A stretch of 64,000 nucleotides of DNA from Vicinamibacterales bacterium (lineage in GTDB: Bacteria; Acidobacteriota; Vicinamibacteria; Vicinamibacterales; 2-12-FULL-66-21), in the NCBI GenBank assembly GCA_036496585.1, contig DASXLB010000020.1, positions 39,504 through 103,503 on the forward strand. Reading direction: 5' to 3'. Position 1 is the stretch's first letter; each line of letters starts with the position of its first letter. Positions 7,547-15,663 of the stretch are shown piece after piece. Below the pieces are notes generated by a model that was given only the letters and a program-made list of their open reading frames with translations, did no database searches and was not told the DNA's origin. The translations under genes were made by a program, and so were the position numbers.

Positions 7547-8782
7547 TCAGAACGCCGCCTTGGAGGAGAACACGAGGCTGAGCCCCTCGTTGCTGTGGAC
7601 GAATTCGATGCGTAGCGGCGTGGTCATCGGTCCATGGAGCCTGAATCCCAGGCCGTAGTCGTTCTTGAGCGGTCCGTCGGTCAGATCGCTGCGTCGGGCC
7701 GCGACGCGGCCGGCATCGTAGAGCACGGCCGTGTCGATGAACCGGTTGGCCAGGATGCGCCATTCGGCCTGCAGCAGCAGGCTGTTCAGATCGCGGAAGC
7801 GCCAGCTGCTGAAGCCGCGCAGCGAGGAGCCGCCGCCAAGCGACGGCAGCATGAAATACGGAATCACCTGGTTGGAGGCTGCGTTGCTCAACTCGACCAG
7901 CCCGTGCAGCGACACGACCCACACGTCGTGCAGGATGGGAATGTGCTGGATGGCCTCGTAGTCGGTCATCCGGAACCCATTGAGCCCCTGCGTGTCGTGA
8001 TAGTCCTCGAGGGTCACGGCGTAGTAGCCGCCTCGGCGCGCGTACCCCGGCGCGGGGCGGAAATCCAGGCCGATCGTTCCCTGCGAGTGCAGGTAGGTCG
8101 GGGTCGCGCCCAGTCCCTGCAGCGTGGCCGGCGTGTAGACCTCGTCGACCGACGGATCCGATCCCTTTCCTGGGCCGACGTCCCACTTGGCGACGTCGAG
8201 GGCGCCGGCCAGCACGAGCAGCTTGCGCGTCGGCATCACGCTCAAGGCCGCCGACGCGTAGGGCTGCGTGAAGCTGTAGTTGGCGCGGTCGTGGACCGAC
8301 GTGTTCGCGTGGCCGATTCCGTAGAAGCCGACCTGGGTCGCGTTCCGCCAGCCGCCGATGAGGGTGAGCGTTCCGCGGCGGTCGAACAGGCGCGGCGCCA
8401 GGAACGCCGTCTCGATGCGCGTGTAGCCCTTGAAGGTGACGCTGCCGCGCACGTCCAGCACGTTGTACGAGCTGACTCGTGTCGCATAGCCCGCGCCGAG
8501 CGTAAAGCCGCCGCCGGAGTAGGCGTTCTCGAAGAACGGGTGGACGCTGACTCCGCCGTTGAGCAGCGTGTTCTCGACGCGATCAAGTACCGCCTCGACC
8601 TTGTTCGGCTCGAACGGGTGGAGCTCCGTCGATTTTTGTGTCTGCGCCTGCTCGATCGTCGCGGCGCGGCTGTCTGGGATGGTGTCGTCCTGTGCGGTCG
8701 CCACGGCCGCCAGACCTGTCGTCATTGCCAGGGTGGCGACGATGACGGCAAGCGGGCGAGACAGGAATAAAGGGCCCGTCAT
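7547..8782 (-). CDS. BamA/TamA-type outer-membrane beta-barrel, no POTRA domains
   Basis: The 411-residue protein has a signal peptide (ending AAVATAQ), about 60 residues of linker and then a 16-strand-type barrel of the surface antigen (Omp85) family. The loop-6 signature is present as SLGGGSSLRGFSSWRFRD, containing the conserved RGF, and the last residue is Phe after KAA, as in substrates of the BAM machine. The short region before the barrel has no POTRA repeats, so this is an accessory barrel and not BamA itself. It is the first gene of the four-gene minus-strand operon. Its ATG lies 7 nt after a predicted -10 hexamer, so the transcript may be leaderless. Confidence 0.85.
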   Translation of the reverse strand: MTGPLFLSRPLAVIVATLAMTTGLAAVATAQDDTIPDSRAATIEQAQTQKSTELHPFEPNKVEAVLDRVENTLLNGGVSVHPFFENAYSGGGFTLGAGYATRVSSYNVLDVRGSVTFKGYTRIETAFLAPRLFDRRGTLTLIGGWRNATQVGFYGIGHANTSVHDRANYSFTQPYASAALSVMPTRKLLVLAGALDVAKWDVGPGKGSDPSVDEVYTPATLQGLGATPTYLHSQGTIGLDFRPAPGYARRGGYYAVTLEDYHDTQGLNGFRMTDYEAIQHIPILHDVWVVSLHGLVELSNAASNQVIPYFMLPSLGGGSSLRGFSSWRFRDLNSLLLQAEWRILANRFIDTAVLYDAGRVAARRSDLTDGPLKNDYGLGFRLHGPMTTPLRIEFVHSNEGLSLVFSSKAAF

Positions 8783-8789
8783 AACGCCG

Positions 8790-8831
8790 ACGATATGTGT
8801 CCGGCCGACGCGCGCCTATGCGATTCCGGCA
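8790..8831 (-). promoter_or_regulatory. Box A promoter 2 (minus), for the barrel operon
   Basis: Read on the minus strand, TGCCGGAATCGCATAG spans 8831-8816. After 20 nt comes TATCGT (8795-8790). The start codon at 8782 begins 7 nt after the hexamer, so transcription would start at or within 1 nt of the ATG. It is divergent from the plus-strand copy at 8843. Confidence 0.6.
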
Positions 8832-8842
8832 TCATGCAACGC

Positions 8843-8885
8843 TGCCGAAATAGCATAGCCCCGCCGGCGCGTCGCTTCGTACGCT
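8843..8885 (+). promoter_or_regulatory. Box A promoter 3 (plus), for secreted family member B
   Basis: TGCCGAAATAGCATAG at 8843-8858, then 21 nt, then TACGCT at 8880-8885. The gene starts at GTG 8910 behind an AAGGAG site. Only 11 nt separate this box from the divergent copy at 8816-8831. Confidence 0.6.
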
Positions 8886-8909
8886 ACGGCTCGTCAGGAA
8901 GGAGCCGCT

Positions 8910-9497
8910 GTGACTGTGTTTTCAGCCAGTGTTCCCATCATCGTGCTGGCGTTCGCGCTGGCCGCGCCGCAGGCGCCGTCCGCCGGAGCGCCCGCCAGCG
9001 GTCCGGAGACCTTCGACGTCGTCGCCACGGCGACCGCCGGCGCCAACGCCAAAGGCACGCTGACGGTCCCGCTGACCGTGCAGATCGACCGCTATACGCC
9101 CGAGCACGAGCGCACGAAGATGACGGACGCGCTCAAGTACAACGGCTACCCCGGCTTCGTGAACGCGCTGCGCGAGGCACCGCGGGCGGGCACGCTCGAC
9201 GTCGCCGGTGACAAGTTTGCCATCCGGTGGGCGCGCAGCGTCGACACCGACACCGGGCGGGTCGTCACGATTGTGACCGACCAGCCTGTCGGGTTCGTCG
9301 GCCAGGGACGCCGCGGCTCGAAACCGACCGCCGGCTACGAAGTCGCGGTGATGCAGCTCACGTTCGACAAGACCGGGCACGGCACAGGCACCATGGCGGC
9401 CGCCGCCCGCGTCAAGCCTGGCGGCGAGACCGGCGTGCGCATCGACAACTACGCCGACAAGCCGCTGACCCTGACGGCGACGGTTCACGCCCGGTAG
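8910..9497 (+). CDS. Small secreted protein, local family member B
   Basis: The 195-residue product has a signal peptide (IVLAFALAAPQAPSAGA) and the same beta-rich domain as the genes at 351, 15664, 16258 and 17961. Landmarks are QIDRYTPE, the helix block ALREAPRAGTLDV, KFAIRWARSVDTDTGR, TDQPVGFVGQG, KPTAGYEVAVMQL, GTGTMAAAARVK and TGVRIDNY. The last three blocks are nearly the same in members C and D. The GTG start has AAGGAG 5-10 nt upstream. The next gene starts 6 nt after its stop, so the two form one unit. It is predicted to be driven by Box A. Function is unknown. Confidence 0.8.
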   Translation: MTVFSASVPIIVLAFALAAPQAPSAGAPASGPETFDVVATATAGANAKGTLTVPLTVQIDRYTPEHERTKMTDALKYNGYPGFVNALREAPRAGTLDVAGDKFAIRWARSVDTDTGRVVTIVTDQPVGFVGQGRRGSKPTAGYEVAVMQLTFDKTGHGTGTMAAAARVKPGGETGVRIDNYADKPLTLTATVHAR

Positions 9498-9503
9498 TTC
9501 AAC

Positions 9504-10535
9504 GTGTCTCGCGCCGCCTGGGCCGCGACCATCGCGCTCGCGCTGCTCCTCGGCGCCGCCCGCGAGGCCGCCGCGGCGAAAACCGACGTCGTCGTCCTCC
9601 GCAACGGCGACCGCCTCACCTGCGAGGTCGTGCAGATGCGGCAGGGCAAGCTGCAGGTCAAGACCGACGATGCCGGCACGATTGCGATCGAGTGGGACAA
9701 GATCGCGTCAGTCACGACCGCGGACGTGTACGACCTGACGCTGCGCGACGGCTCCCAACTGCTCGGCCGGCTCCGTCCGGGCACGTCGGCCGGCCGGACC
9801 GTCCTGGTCGAGGGCATCGGCGGCGTCTCCTCGCCGAGCATGAGCGACGTCGTCTCGTTCGAGCACATCAAGAAGACCTTCTGGAGCCGGATCGACGGGT
9901 CGTTCGATCTCGGCGGCACCTACACGAAGTCGAGCGGCATCGCCGAACTGGCGCTCAATGCCGACGCCCGCTACCGGCGTCCGCAGTACGCGGTGGATGC
10001 GAAACTCTCGACGAACCTGACCCACCAGGAGGAGGAGCCGGATACGGCGCGGTACACGGCCAGTACGACCTATTCGCGCTACCGGGGACCGTGGATCGTG
10101 TCGACGCTAGGGTTGGCGGAAGGCAACCGCGAGCTCGGGTTCACCGTCCGCGGCACGGTGGCCGAGTCGCTCGGCCGCTACGTGACTCGCACTTCGCACG
10201 CCGAGATGCTGCTCGCCGGTGGCATGGCTCTTGGCCAGGAAAAGCCGGTCGACGCCTCGTCGGTGACCAACGTCGACGCGGTCGTGGTGACGACGTTCTC
10301 GTTCTTCACCTACGACTATCCAACGACGCGGATTGACTTCGGGCTGCTGGTCTTCCCCAGCCTCGACGACCCCGGGCGGGTCCGCCTGAACGGCGATGCA
10401 CGGTTCAAGCGTGAGATCTTCAGAGACTTCTACGTCAGTTTCAGCGGCTTCGACACTTACGACAACCGGCCCAAGTCGACGTCGGCGAAGCAGAACGACC
10501 TGGGGCTGTCGCTGTCGTTCGGCTGGACGTTCTGA
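9504..10535 (+). CDS. DUF481 outer-membrane protein
   Basis: The 343-residue protein starts at GTG and has a signal peptide (WAATIALALLLGAAREAAAA). Residues 30-95 hold two small SH3-like repeats (VVLRNGDRLTCEVVQMRQGKL and LTLRDGSQLLGRL). From about residue 125 it becomes an amphipathic beta-barrel of the DUF481 (YdiY) family, ending in a terminal aromatic strand LSLSFGWTF. Such proteins sit in the outer membrane; their role is not established. It lies 6 nt after secreted protein B and is likely co-transcribed with it, which pairs an exported soluble protein with an outer-membrane barrel, as at the divergent operon. Confidence 0.8.
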   Translation: MSRAAWAATIALALLLGAAREAAAAKTDVVVLRNGDRLTCEVVQMRQGKLQVKTDDAGTIAIEWDKIASVTTADVYDLTLRDGSQLLGRLRPGTSAGRTVLVEGIGGVSSPSMSDVVSFEHIKKTFWSRIDGSFDLGGTYTKSSGIAELALNADARYRRPQYAVDAKLSTNLTHQEEEPDTARYTASTTYSRYRGPWIVSTLGLAEGNRELGFTVRGTVAESLGRYVTRTSHAEMLLAGGMALGQEKPVDASSVTNVDAVVVTTFSFFTYDYPTTRIDFGLLVFPSLDDPGRVRLNGDARFKREIFRDFYVSFSGFDTYDNRPKSTSAKQNDLGLSLSFGWTF

Positions 10536-10537
10536 TC

Positions 10538-10580
10538 TGCCGAATCCGCATAGTCCGTGCACCGCCGCGCCGACTACTTT
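10538..10580 (+). promoter_or_regulatory. Box A promoter 4, antisense to the AraC-type gene
   Basis: TGCCGAATCCGCATAG at 10538-10553 starts 3 nt after the DUF481 stop codon. After 21 nt comes TACTTT (10575-10580). Transcription would start near 10587 and run against the AraC-type gene (10580-10975), toward the histidine kinase gene at 11103. Confidence 0.5.
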
Positions 10581-10975
10581 TAGGCGGCGCTGACGCTGGC
10601 GCCGCTGCGCAGCGTGTCGGACGGCCGCTCGCCGAACACAGATGTGTAGATGCCGGCAAACCGACCGAGCTCGAAGAACCCGTAGTCGGTGGCGATGCGG
10701 GTGACCGTGTCCTGTCCGGGACGCGCCTCGGCGAGCGCGAGTCGCACGGCGTCGAGGCGGCGACGCGTCAGATAGCGCTTCGGGCTGGTGCCGCAGACCG
10801 CATGGCACGCATTGCGCAGGCTGCGTTCGCTGACGCCGGTGGCATCGCAGAGCTGCGCCATGTGGATCGGTTCGTCGAGGTGTTCCCGGAGGAACGCGTC
10901 GAGCCGCTTGATGATGTGCGGCGCGCGCAGACGCGCACGACCGGCACGTGAGGTCGTCGGGATGATCTGTTCCAT
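10580..10975 (-). CDS. AraC-family regulator, DNA-binding domain only
   Basis: The 131-residue protein is essentially only the two-HTH AraC domain: HIIKRLDAFLREHLDEPIHM, then HTH 1 (QLCDATGVSERSLRNAC), the linker PKRYLTRRRLDAVR, and HTH 2 with GRFAGIYTSVFGERPSDTLR. It lacks a ligand-binding domain, like SoxS and MarA (107-129 residues), so its activity is probably set by its amount. A longer frame extends to 11236 but would run over the start of the divergent kinase gene; ATG 10975 begins just before the domain. It is the only AraC-type regulator in the window and a candidate for binding Box A, one copy of which points into its 3' end. That link is inference. Confidence 0.85.
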   Translation of the reverse strand: MEQIIPTTSRAGRARLRAPHIIKRLDAFLREHLDEPIHMAQLCDATGVSERSLRNACHAVCGTSPKRYLTRRRLDAVRLALAEARPGQDTVTRIATDYGFFELGRFAGIYTSVFGERPSDTLRSGASVSAA

Positions 10976-11102
10976 CAGGAAGTCCTGCCTGTCGCTGGGA
11001 ACGGTATGGCGTTCAGCCGGCCGGCAGAACTGCGAACAGTTGGCGCCGTGCCAGGCAAAACTGACAGGGCCTCCACGTGCGGATTGACGGAGGAGGATGC
11101 CG

Positions 11103-11858
11103 ATGGACGCAAAGGCCCGGGCGGCGGCGGCTATCGCGGAAGCCAAGGCGGAGCTCGATCGCGCGCTGACCGAAATTGACATGATCCAGACATTCAATCC
11201 GACGCTCGTGGGCCTAGTCGCGCATTCCCTGAGCAACTACATTTCCGTGACATCCGCGACCGTCGAGATGCTCCAGCTCACGCTGCGCGATTCGCAGGAT
11301 CCGGACGTCCCGATCTGGCTCGAGGGCATCGGCCACACCGCTGAGCTGATGCAGCATTCGGTCGGGCGGCTCGTGTCTCTGTCGGCACCCCGCGATTTTC
11401 CGCTCAAGCTCGATCAGATCAACATCACGATCCTGATGAACCGCGCCTGCGACTACTTTCGGAAACGCTCCGGGACGGCCGCCCCGCAGATCACTTCCAC
11501 CCGGCTCGGCCAGGTGCCCCTCGTCTGGGCCGATCGCGTGGCCCTCGCCGTCGTCGCCGACAACCTGATCGGCAATGCGGTCCGCGCCTCGAGCCCGCAC
11601 GGGTCCGTGCAGGTCCGGGTGACGGCGGAGCCGGGGAGCGTCGTCTGCAGCATCAAGGACTCCGGCCGGGGACTCAGCCAGGACGAGCAGCAGGCGATTC
11701 TCGAGCCCGGCCCCCAGGGCCCGGGCGAGACGCCCCAGCACGCCTATGCGATGGCCGTGACGCGGGAATTCATCCGGCGCATGGACGGCGACCTCTGGGT
11801 CGAGAGCGAGCCGGATCGCGGCGCCTGTTTTTCGTTCCGCCTGCCGGCGATCGAGTAG
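11103..11858 (+). CDS. Soluble histidine kinase-like protein (no sensor domain)
   Basis: The 251-residue protein has a dimerisation-type helix with the candidate phospho-acceptor His41 in LVAHSLSNYISV, then a HATPase_c domain: N box DNLIGNAVRAS, G1 box DSGRGLS, and a final strand DLWVESEPDRGACFSFRLP. The G2 region is atypical (GPQGPGETPQHAYA). There is no membrane segment or sensor domain, so it probably takes its signal from a partner. ATG 11103 is preferred over ATG 11097 because the GGAGGAGG site ends at 11096 and would leave no spacing for the latter. The response regulator follows after 19 nt on the same strand, so the two are probably a pair. It lies divergent from the AraC-type gene. 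Confidence 0.85.
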   Translation: MDAKARAAAAIAEAKAELDRALTEIDMIQTFNPTLVGLVAHSLSNYISVTSATVEMLQLTLRDSQDPDVPIWLEGIGHTAELMQHSVGRLVSLSAPRDFPLKLDQINITILMNRACDYFRKRSGTAAPQITSTRLGQVPLVWADRVALAVVADNLIGNAVRASSPHGSVQVRVTAEPGSVVCSIKDSGRGLSQDEQQAILEPGPQGPGETPQHAYAMAVTREFIRRMDGDLWVESEPDRGACFSFRLPAIE

Positions 11859-11877
11859 ATTCATGGGGAGCGCAGTC

Positions 11878-12507
11878 ATGGGAAAGCCTCGGGTCATCCT
11901 GGCGGACGATCACACGCTACTGCTCGAGGCGTTCGAAAAGCTGCTGGCGTCGGAGTGCGAGATCATCGCCAAGGTGGCCGACGGCCGGGCGCTCGTCGCG
12001 GCCGTCCAGGAGCTCCGTCCCGATCTCGTCGTGCTCGACCTGTCGATGCCGCTCCTCAACGGCCTCGAGGCGGCGCGGCAGATCAAGGCTTTCGACAAGA
12101 ACGTCCGTCTGGTGTTCGTCACGATGAACGAAGACCCCGACCTGGCGGCGGAGGCGTTCCGCGCCGGCGGCTCCGGGTATCTCCTGAAGCGGTCAGCCGG
12201 CTCGGAACTGCTCACCGCCATCCGCGAGTCGATGAAACACCGCTCCTACGTCACGCCACTCGTGACCGAGGGGATGTTGGGCTCGCTGATGCACGCAACG
12301 TCGGAGACCCCGTCGCGTCAGCTCACGTCCCGTCAGCGGGAGGTGCTCCAGCTGCTGGCCGAGGGCAAGTCGATGAAGCAAGTCGCGAGCATCCTCAACG
12401 TGACCGCCCGCACGGTCGCCTTTCACAAGTACCGGATGATGGAGCAGCTCAGTATCAAGACGAACGCCGAGCTGATTCAGTACGCCATCCGGAATCACTT
12501 CGTCTAG
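11878..12507 (+). CDS. NarL/LuxR-family response regulator
   Basis: The 209-residue protein has a receiver domain (residues 4-120; acidic pair D10-D11, phospho-acceptor Asp54 in VVLDLSMP, Lys in YLLKRSAG) and a C-terminal LuxR-type HTH (LTSRQREVLQLLAEGKSMKQ, then NVTARTVAFHKYRMM). It would bind DNA when phosphorylated. ATG 11878 has GGGGAG 7 nt upstream; ATG 11863 is less likely. It stands between a sensorless kinase (11103) and a DesK-type kinase (12616). HisKA_3 kinases normally pair with this regulator class, so either or both could act on it. Together with the AraC-type protein it is one of two candidates for binding the recurrent boxes in this region. Confidence 0.92.
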   Translation: MGKPRVILADDHTLLLEAFEKLLASECEIIAKVADGRALVAAVQELRPDLVVLDLSMPLLNGLEAARQIKAFDKNVRLVFVTMNEDPDLAAEAFRAGGSGYLLKRSAGSELLTAIRESMKHRSYVTPLVTEGMLGSLMHATSETPSRQLTSRQREVLQLLAEGKSMKQVASILNVTARTVAFHKYRMMEQLSIKTNAELIQYAIRNHFV

Positions 12508-12543
12508 TCCAAACCGCGTAGTGTGAACAGGTTACCCACTAGG

Positions 12544-12590
12544 CCTGTCAGATCTACTAGGCGGTAAACGGGAGGGCACCGCGATACAGT
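12544..12590 (+). promoter_or_regulatory. Box B promoter 1 (sensor kinase gene)
   Basis: CCTGTCAGATCTACTAG at 12544-12560, then 24 nt, then TACAGT (12585-12590), a -10-like hexamer. Transcription would start near 12597, 19 nt before ATG 12616. The same box with the same 24-nt spacing precedes the gene at 47100. Confidence 0.55.
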
Positions 12591-12615
12591 AGTCCGCGTC
12601 AAAGCCCTCAGCTGC

Positions 12616-15600
12616 ATGAAAGCCCCCCGCATTTTCGCGGTGTTCGTGCTCGCGCTGGCCGCAGCGCATGCGGTCTGGGCGGCAACGCCCAAGACCGTCC
12701 TGATTCTTCGCGGAGAATCGTCGGATCTCCCAAGCGGCCCGATCCTCATCGAAACCATTGAAACGACGATCCGCGCCAGCGCATCCGGACCTGTCGAGTT
12801 CTACATCGAGAACTTCGACACCGGGAACGGCGACGCCGAGGGGTACGACGATCGGTTCGGCGCGCTACTCGCCGAGAAATACGCCGACACCCGGATCGAT
12901 CTGATTCTGGCCTTCGCGCAGCCGGCGGCGCGGTTCATCCTTCGCGAGCGCCCCATCCTCTTTCCGCGGACCCCGATTCTGATCGGCTTCGTCGACGAAC
13001 GTCTTTTCGACGAGCATGCGCTGCCGCCCACGGCCTCGGTCGTTTACGTGCGGGCCGATGCGCTGCAGACGCTGCGGTTCGCCCGCGCCGTCTACCCGCG
13101 AGCGCACCGCGCCCTGGTGGTGACCGGCGCCTCGGGTTTCGACCGCGGCTGGGAACGCGTCGTGCGCCAGGACCTCGCCGGATTCGATCCGGCATTCCCG
13201 GTCTCGTACGATGCGCAGTCGTCGATCGACGCGCTCGAGCGCCGGGTTGCGGCCCTGCCGCCCGACACCATCGTGCTGTTCGTGTCGATGACCCGCGACG
13301 GCGCAAACCGCCCGCTGCAGCCGGTCGACGCGCTCGAGCGGCTGCATGCCGTGGCGACGGTCCCCATTTTCGGCCTGGCCGGAACCCACCTCGGTCACGG
13401 ACTGATGGGCGGCGCGCTGATCGATTTCCGGCGTCATGGTCTCGATCTCGGGCGGCAGGCGGTTCGGATGCTGGCCGGCGAGATCCCACCGCCGATGGTG
13501 ACTCCCCCGGTCGTCGCCGCTGACTGGCGCGAGCTGCAGCGGTTCGACGTCGACCCGTCGACGCTGCCGCCCGGGGTGTCGATCGAGTTCCGCGAGCCGA
13601 CGCTCTGGGATCAATACCGGGGCACGATCCTCATCGCGATGGCGGTCCTCTTCGCGCAGTTCGCGCTGATTCTCGCGCTCGTGCGTGCCGGCGCCCGCCG
13701 GAGGGAATCCCAGGACGCGCTCGTGCAGCGGCTGCGTTTCGAGCGTCAGCTCTCGGAGTTCTCCGCGGTCGTCGCGCACCGGCCCCTCGCCGCCGTCACC
13801 GGCGACCTCGAGCCGGCACTCGAGCGCCTGCTGCCGCTGGTCGGGCTGGATCGGGTGCTGCCTTGGACAGGGACCGATCCGCGCGACGCCGCCTGGCGGT
13901 CCGTCCCGCTCGCCGCCGGCCAGTCGGCTGCCTTCGAGACACGCGCGGAGCTGCCGCCGAGCCTGCGGGGACGACTGAACGGCGCCGGGCCCATGTGCCA
14001 TGCCCGCGCTCTGCCGCTCGTCAGCGACGGCCGCCCGTCCGGCGCCCTGTTCTGGTTCGCGCGTCACGACACGATCGACTGGGCGGCCTGCTCGGATCAG
14101 CTGAAGATGGTGGGGACCATCGTCGGCAACCTGCTCGAGCGCAAGCAGACGCAGGTCGCTCTGGAAGGCAGTCATTCGCTCAAGGGCGCGATTCTCGACT
14201 CGCTGCCGGCGCACATCGCGGTCATCGACCGCGACGGGGCGATCATCGCCGTCAACGATGCCTGGAGGGCATTTGCCCTGTCGAATGGTGGCTCGATTGC
14301 CGTCGGCGGTGCCGGCGCCAACTATCTCGAGATCTGCCGCGGCGCGGTGCGGCGCGGACTGCACGAAGCCCGCCAGGCGGTGGAACTCATCGAGCGCGCC
14401 TGCCGAGGCGAGCACGGGCTCGAGATCGAATACCGCTGCGAGTCTGCCGCCGGCGTCCGCTGGTTCACGATGACCGCCGAGCCGCTCCGGAGGCCCGAAG
14501 GGGGCGCCGTCGTGGCGCACACCGAGATCACCGCGCGCAAGCATCAGGAGATCGTGCTGCGTGAAAGCGAGGACCGCTTCCGCAACCTCGCCGACGCCCT
14601 GCCGGTGGCGATCTGGATGTCGAGCGACAACGGGGATTGCACCTACTTCAATCGCGGCTGGCTCGAGATGACCGGCCGCACGCTCGACGAGGAGCGGGGG
14701 GATGGCTGGCTCGAGGCAGTGCACTCCGCCGATCGCGCTGCCTGCCGCGACGCCTACCAGCGGGCCTCCTACCTGCGGCAGCACTTCACGATCGAGTTCC
14801 GTCTCCGGCGGCACGACGGCCAGTACCGCTGGCTCTTCGACACCGGCGTGCCGCGCTATGGGTCCGACGGCTCGTTCCACGGCTACGTCGGCGGTTGCCT
14901 CGACATCACAGAGCGCAAGCAGGCCGAGCAGACGCTGCGCGATCTCACGCGCCGGCTGATGAGCGCGCAGGACGACGAACGGCGCCGCATCGCGCGCGAA
15001 CTGCACGATCACCTCAGCCAGCAACTGGCGCTGCTGGCGATCGATCTGCAGCAATTGTCGTCGCACCCGCCGCCGCGACCCGAGGCACTCATTCCGGTGC
15101 TGCAGGAGGCCTGGCGCCGTACGACCGAAATCGCCAGCGACGTGCACGCGATTTCGCATCGCCTGCATCCGTCCAAGATGGAAGCGCTCGGTCTGGTGGC
15201 GACGATCCGCGCGCACTGCCGCGAGGTGTCGCGCCAGAGCCTGGCCGTCGATTTCGTGTCCCAGAACGTGCCGCCGATTCCGGCCGAACGCGCCCTATGC
15301 CTCTTCCGCGTCGTCGAGGAGGCGCTCAGCAACGTCGTCCGTCACAGCAGCGCGCACTCGGCGCAGGTCGCGCTCGCCGGCGGCGACGACGGCACGCTCC
15401 TGCTGCGGATTGCCGACGACGGCCGCGGCATCGTCGAAGGCCGCCGCCAGGCGAGCGGCCTGGGCCTGGTGAGCATGCGGGAGCGCATCCAGTCGCTCGA
15501 TGGCACGTTGTCCATTTCGTCCGTTTCCGGACGCGGCACCGTGGTCGAGGCGCGCGTCCCGGCGGCGCCGATCGAGTCACCCGCGGGACTGCAGATGCCC

Positions 15601-15630
15601 GCGCTCGGACAGCGTGCCGAATCTGCATAG
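12616..15630 (+). CDS. DesK-type sensor histidine kinase with periplasmic binding-protein-like sensor and PAS domains
   Basis: The 1004-residue membrane kinase has a signal anchor (1-23), then a periplasmic region to about residue 330 that resembles the ABC_sub_bind (PF04392-like) two-lobe fold, with LILAFAQPAARFIL, TPILIGFVDERLF, and FGLAGTHLGHGLMGGALIDF. One TM helix follows (TILIAMAVLFAQFALILALVRA). The cytosolic part has a GAF-like region (about 370-500), two PAS domains (about 520-640 and 650-775, each closing with an ITERK/ITARK helix), a HisKA_3 helix with the phospho-acceptor His in RRRIARELHDHLSQQLALLA, and a HATPase domain (VVEEALSNVVRHS, DDGRGI, GLGLVSMRERI). It probably signals to the LuxR regulator just upstream. 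Its stop codon is the TAG of a Box A copy. Confidence 0.92.
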   Translation: MKAPRIFAVFVLALAAAHAVWAATPKTVLILRGESSDLPSGPILIETIETTIRASASGPVEFYIENFDTGNGDAEGYDDRFGALLAEKYADTRIDLILAFAQPAARFILRERPILFPRTPILIGFVDERLFDEHALPPTASVVYVRADALQTLRFARAVYPRAHRALVVTGASGFDRGWERVVRQDLAGFDPAFPVSYDAQSSIDALERRVAALPPDTIVLFVSMTRDGANRPLQPVDALERLHAVATVPIFGLAGTHLGHGLMGGALIDFRRHGLDLGRQAVRMLAGEIPPPMVTPPVVAADWRELQRFDVDPSTLPPGVSIEFREPTLWDQYRGTILIAMAVLFAQFALILALVRAGARRRESQDALVQRLRFERQLSEFSAVVAHRPLAAVTGDLEPALERLLPLVGLDRVLPWTGTDPRDAAWRSVPLAAGQSAAFETRAELPPSLRGRLNGAGPMCHARALPLVSDGRPSGALFWFARHDTIDWAACSDQLKMVGTIVGNLLERKQTQVALEGSHSLKGAILDSLPAHIAVIDRDGAIIAVNDAWRAFALSNGGSIAVGGAGANYLEICRGAVRRGLHEARQAVELIERACRGEHGLEIEYRCESAAGVRWFTMTAEPLRRPEGGAVVAHTEITARKHQEIVLRESEDRFRNLADALPVAIWMSSDNGDCTYFNRGWLEMTGRTLDEERGDGWLEAVHSADRAACRDAYQRASYLRQHFTIEFRLRRHDGQYRWLFDTGVPRYGSDGSFHGYVGGCLDITERKQAEQTLRDLTRRLMSAQDDERRRIARELHDHLSQQLALLAIDLQQLSSHPPPRPEALIPVLQEAWRRTTEIASDVHAISHRLHPSKMEALGLVATIRAHCREVSRQSLAVDFVSQNVPPIPAERALCLFRVVEEALSNVVRHSSAHSAQVALAGGDDGTLLLRIADDGRGIVEGRRQASGLGLVSMRERIQSLDGTLSISSVSGRGTVVEARVPAAPIESPAGLQMPALGQRAESA

Positions 15631-15657
15631 TTCAGTGTCAAGGCTCGCTTCTAGAGT
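15615..15657 (+). promoter_or_regulatory. Box A promoter 5, for secreted family members C and D
   Basis: TGCCGAATCTGCATAG at 15615-15630; its TAG is the stop codon of the sensor kinase gene. After 21 nt comes TAGAGT (15652-15657). ATG 15664 lies 6 nt further on, exactly at the predicted transcription start, so the mRNA would be leaderless. Confidence 0.6.
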
Positions 15658-15663
15658 TAATGC

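Noticed and set aside
11061-11068. CCTGTCAG (minus) upstream of the AraC-type gene, and the copy at 23849, as Box B
   Set aside because: Only the left half matches, and no hexamer lies at the 24-nt spacing.
12506-12521. AGTCCAAACCGCGTAG as a Box A copy
   Set aside because: Only 7 of 11 fixed bases match and no TAnnnT hexamer lies 20-21 nt downstream.
12865-15216. 783-codon open frame on the minus strand opposite the sensor kinase gene
   Set aside because: Shadow of a gene with clear domains on the plus strand; its translation is low-complexity Arg/Ala/Gln.
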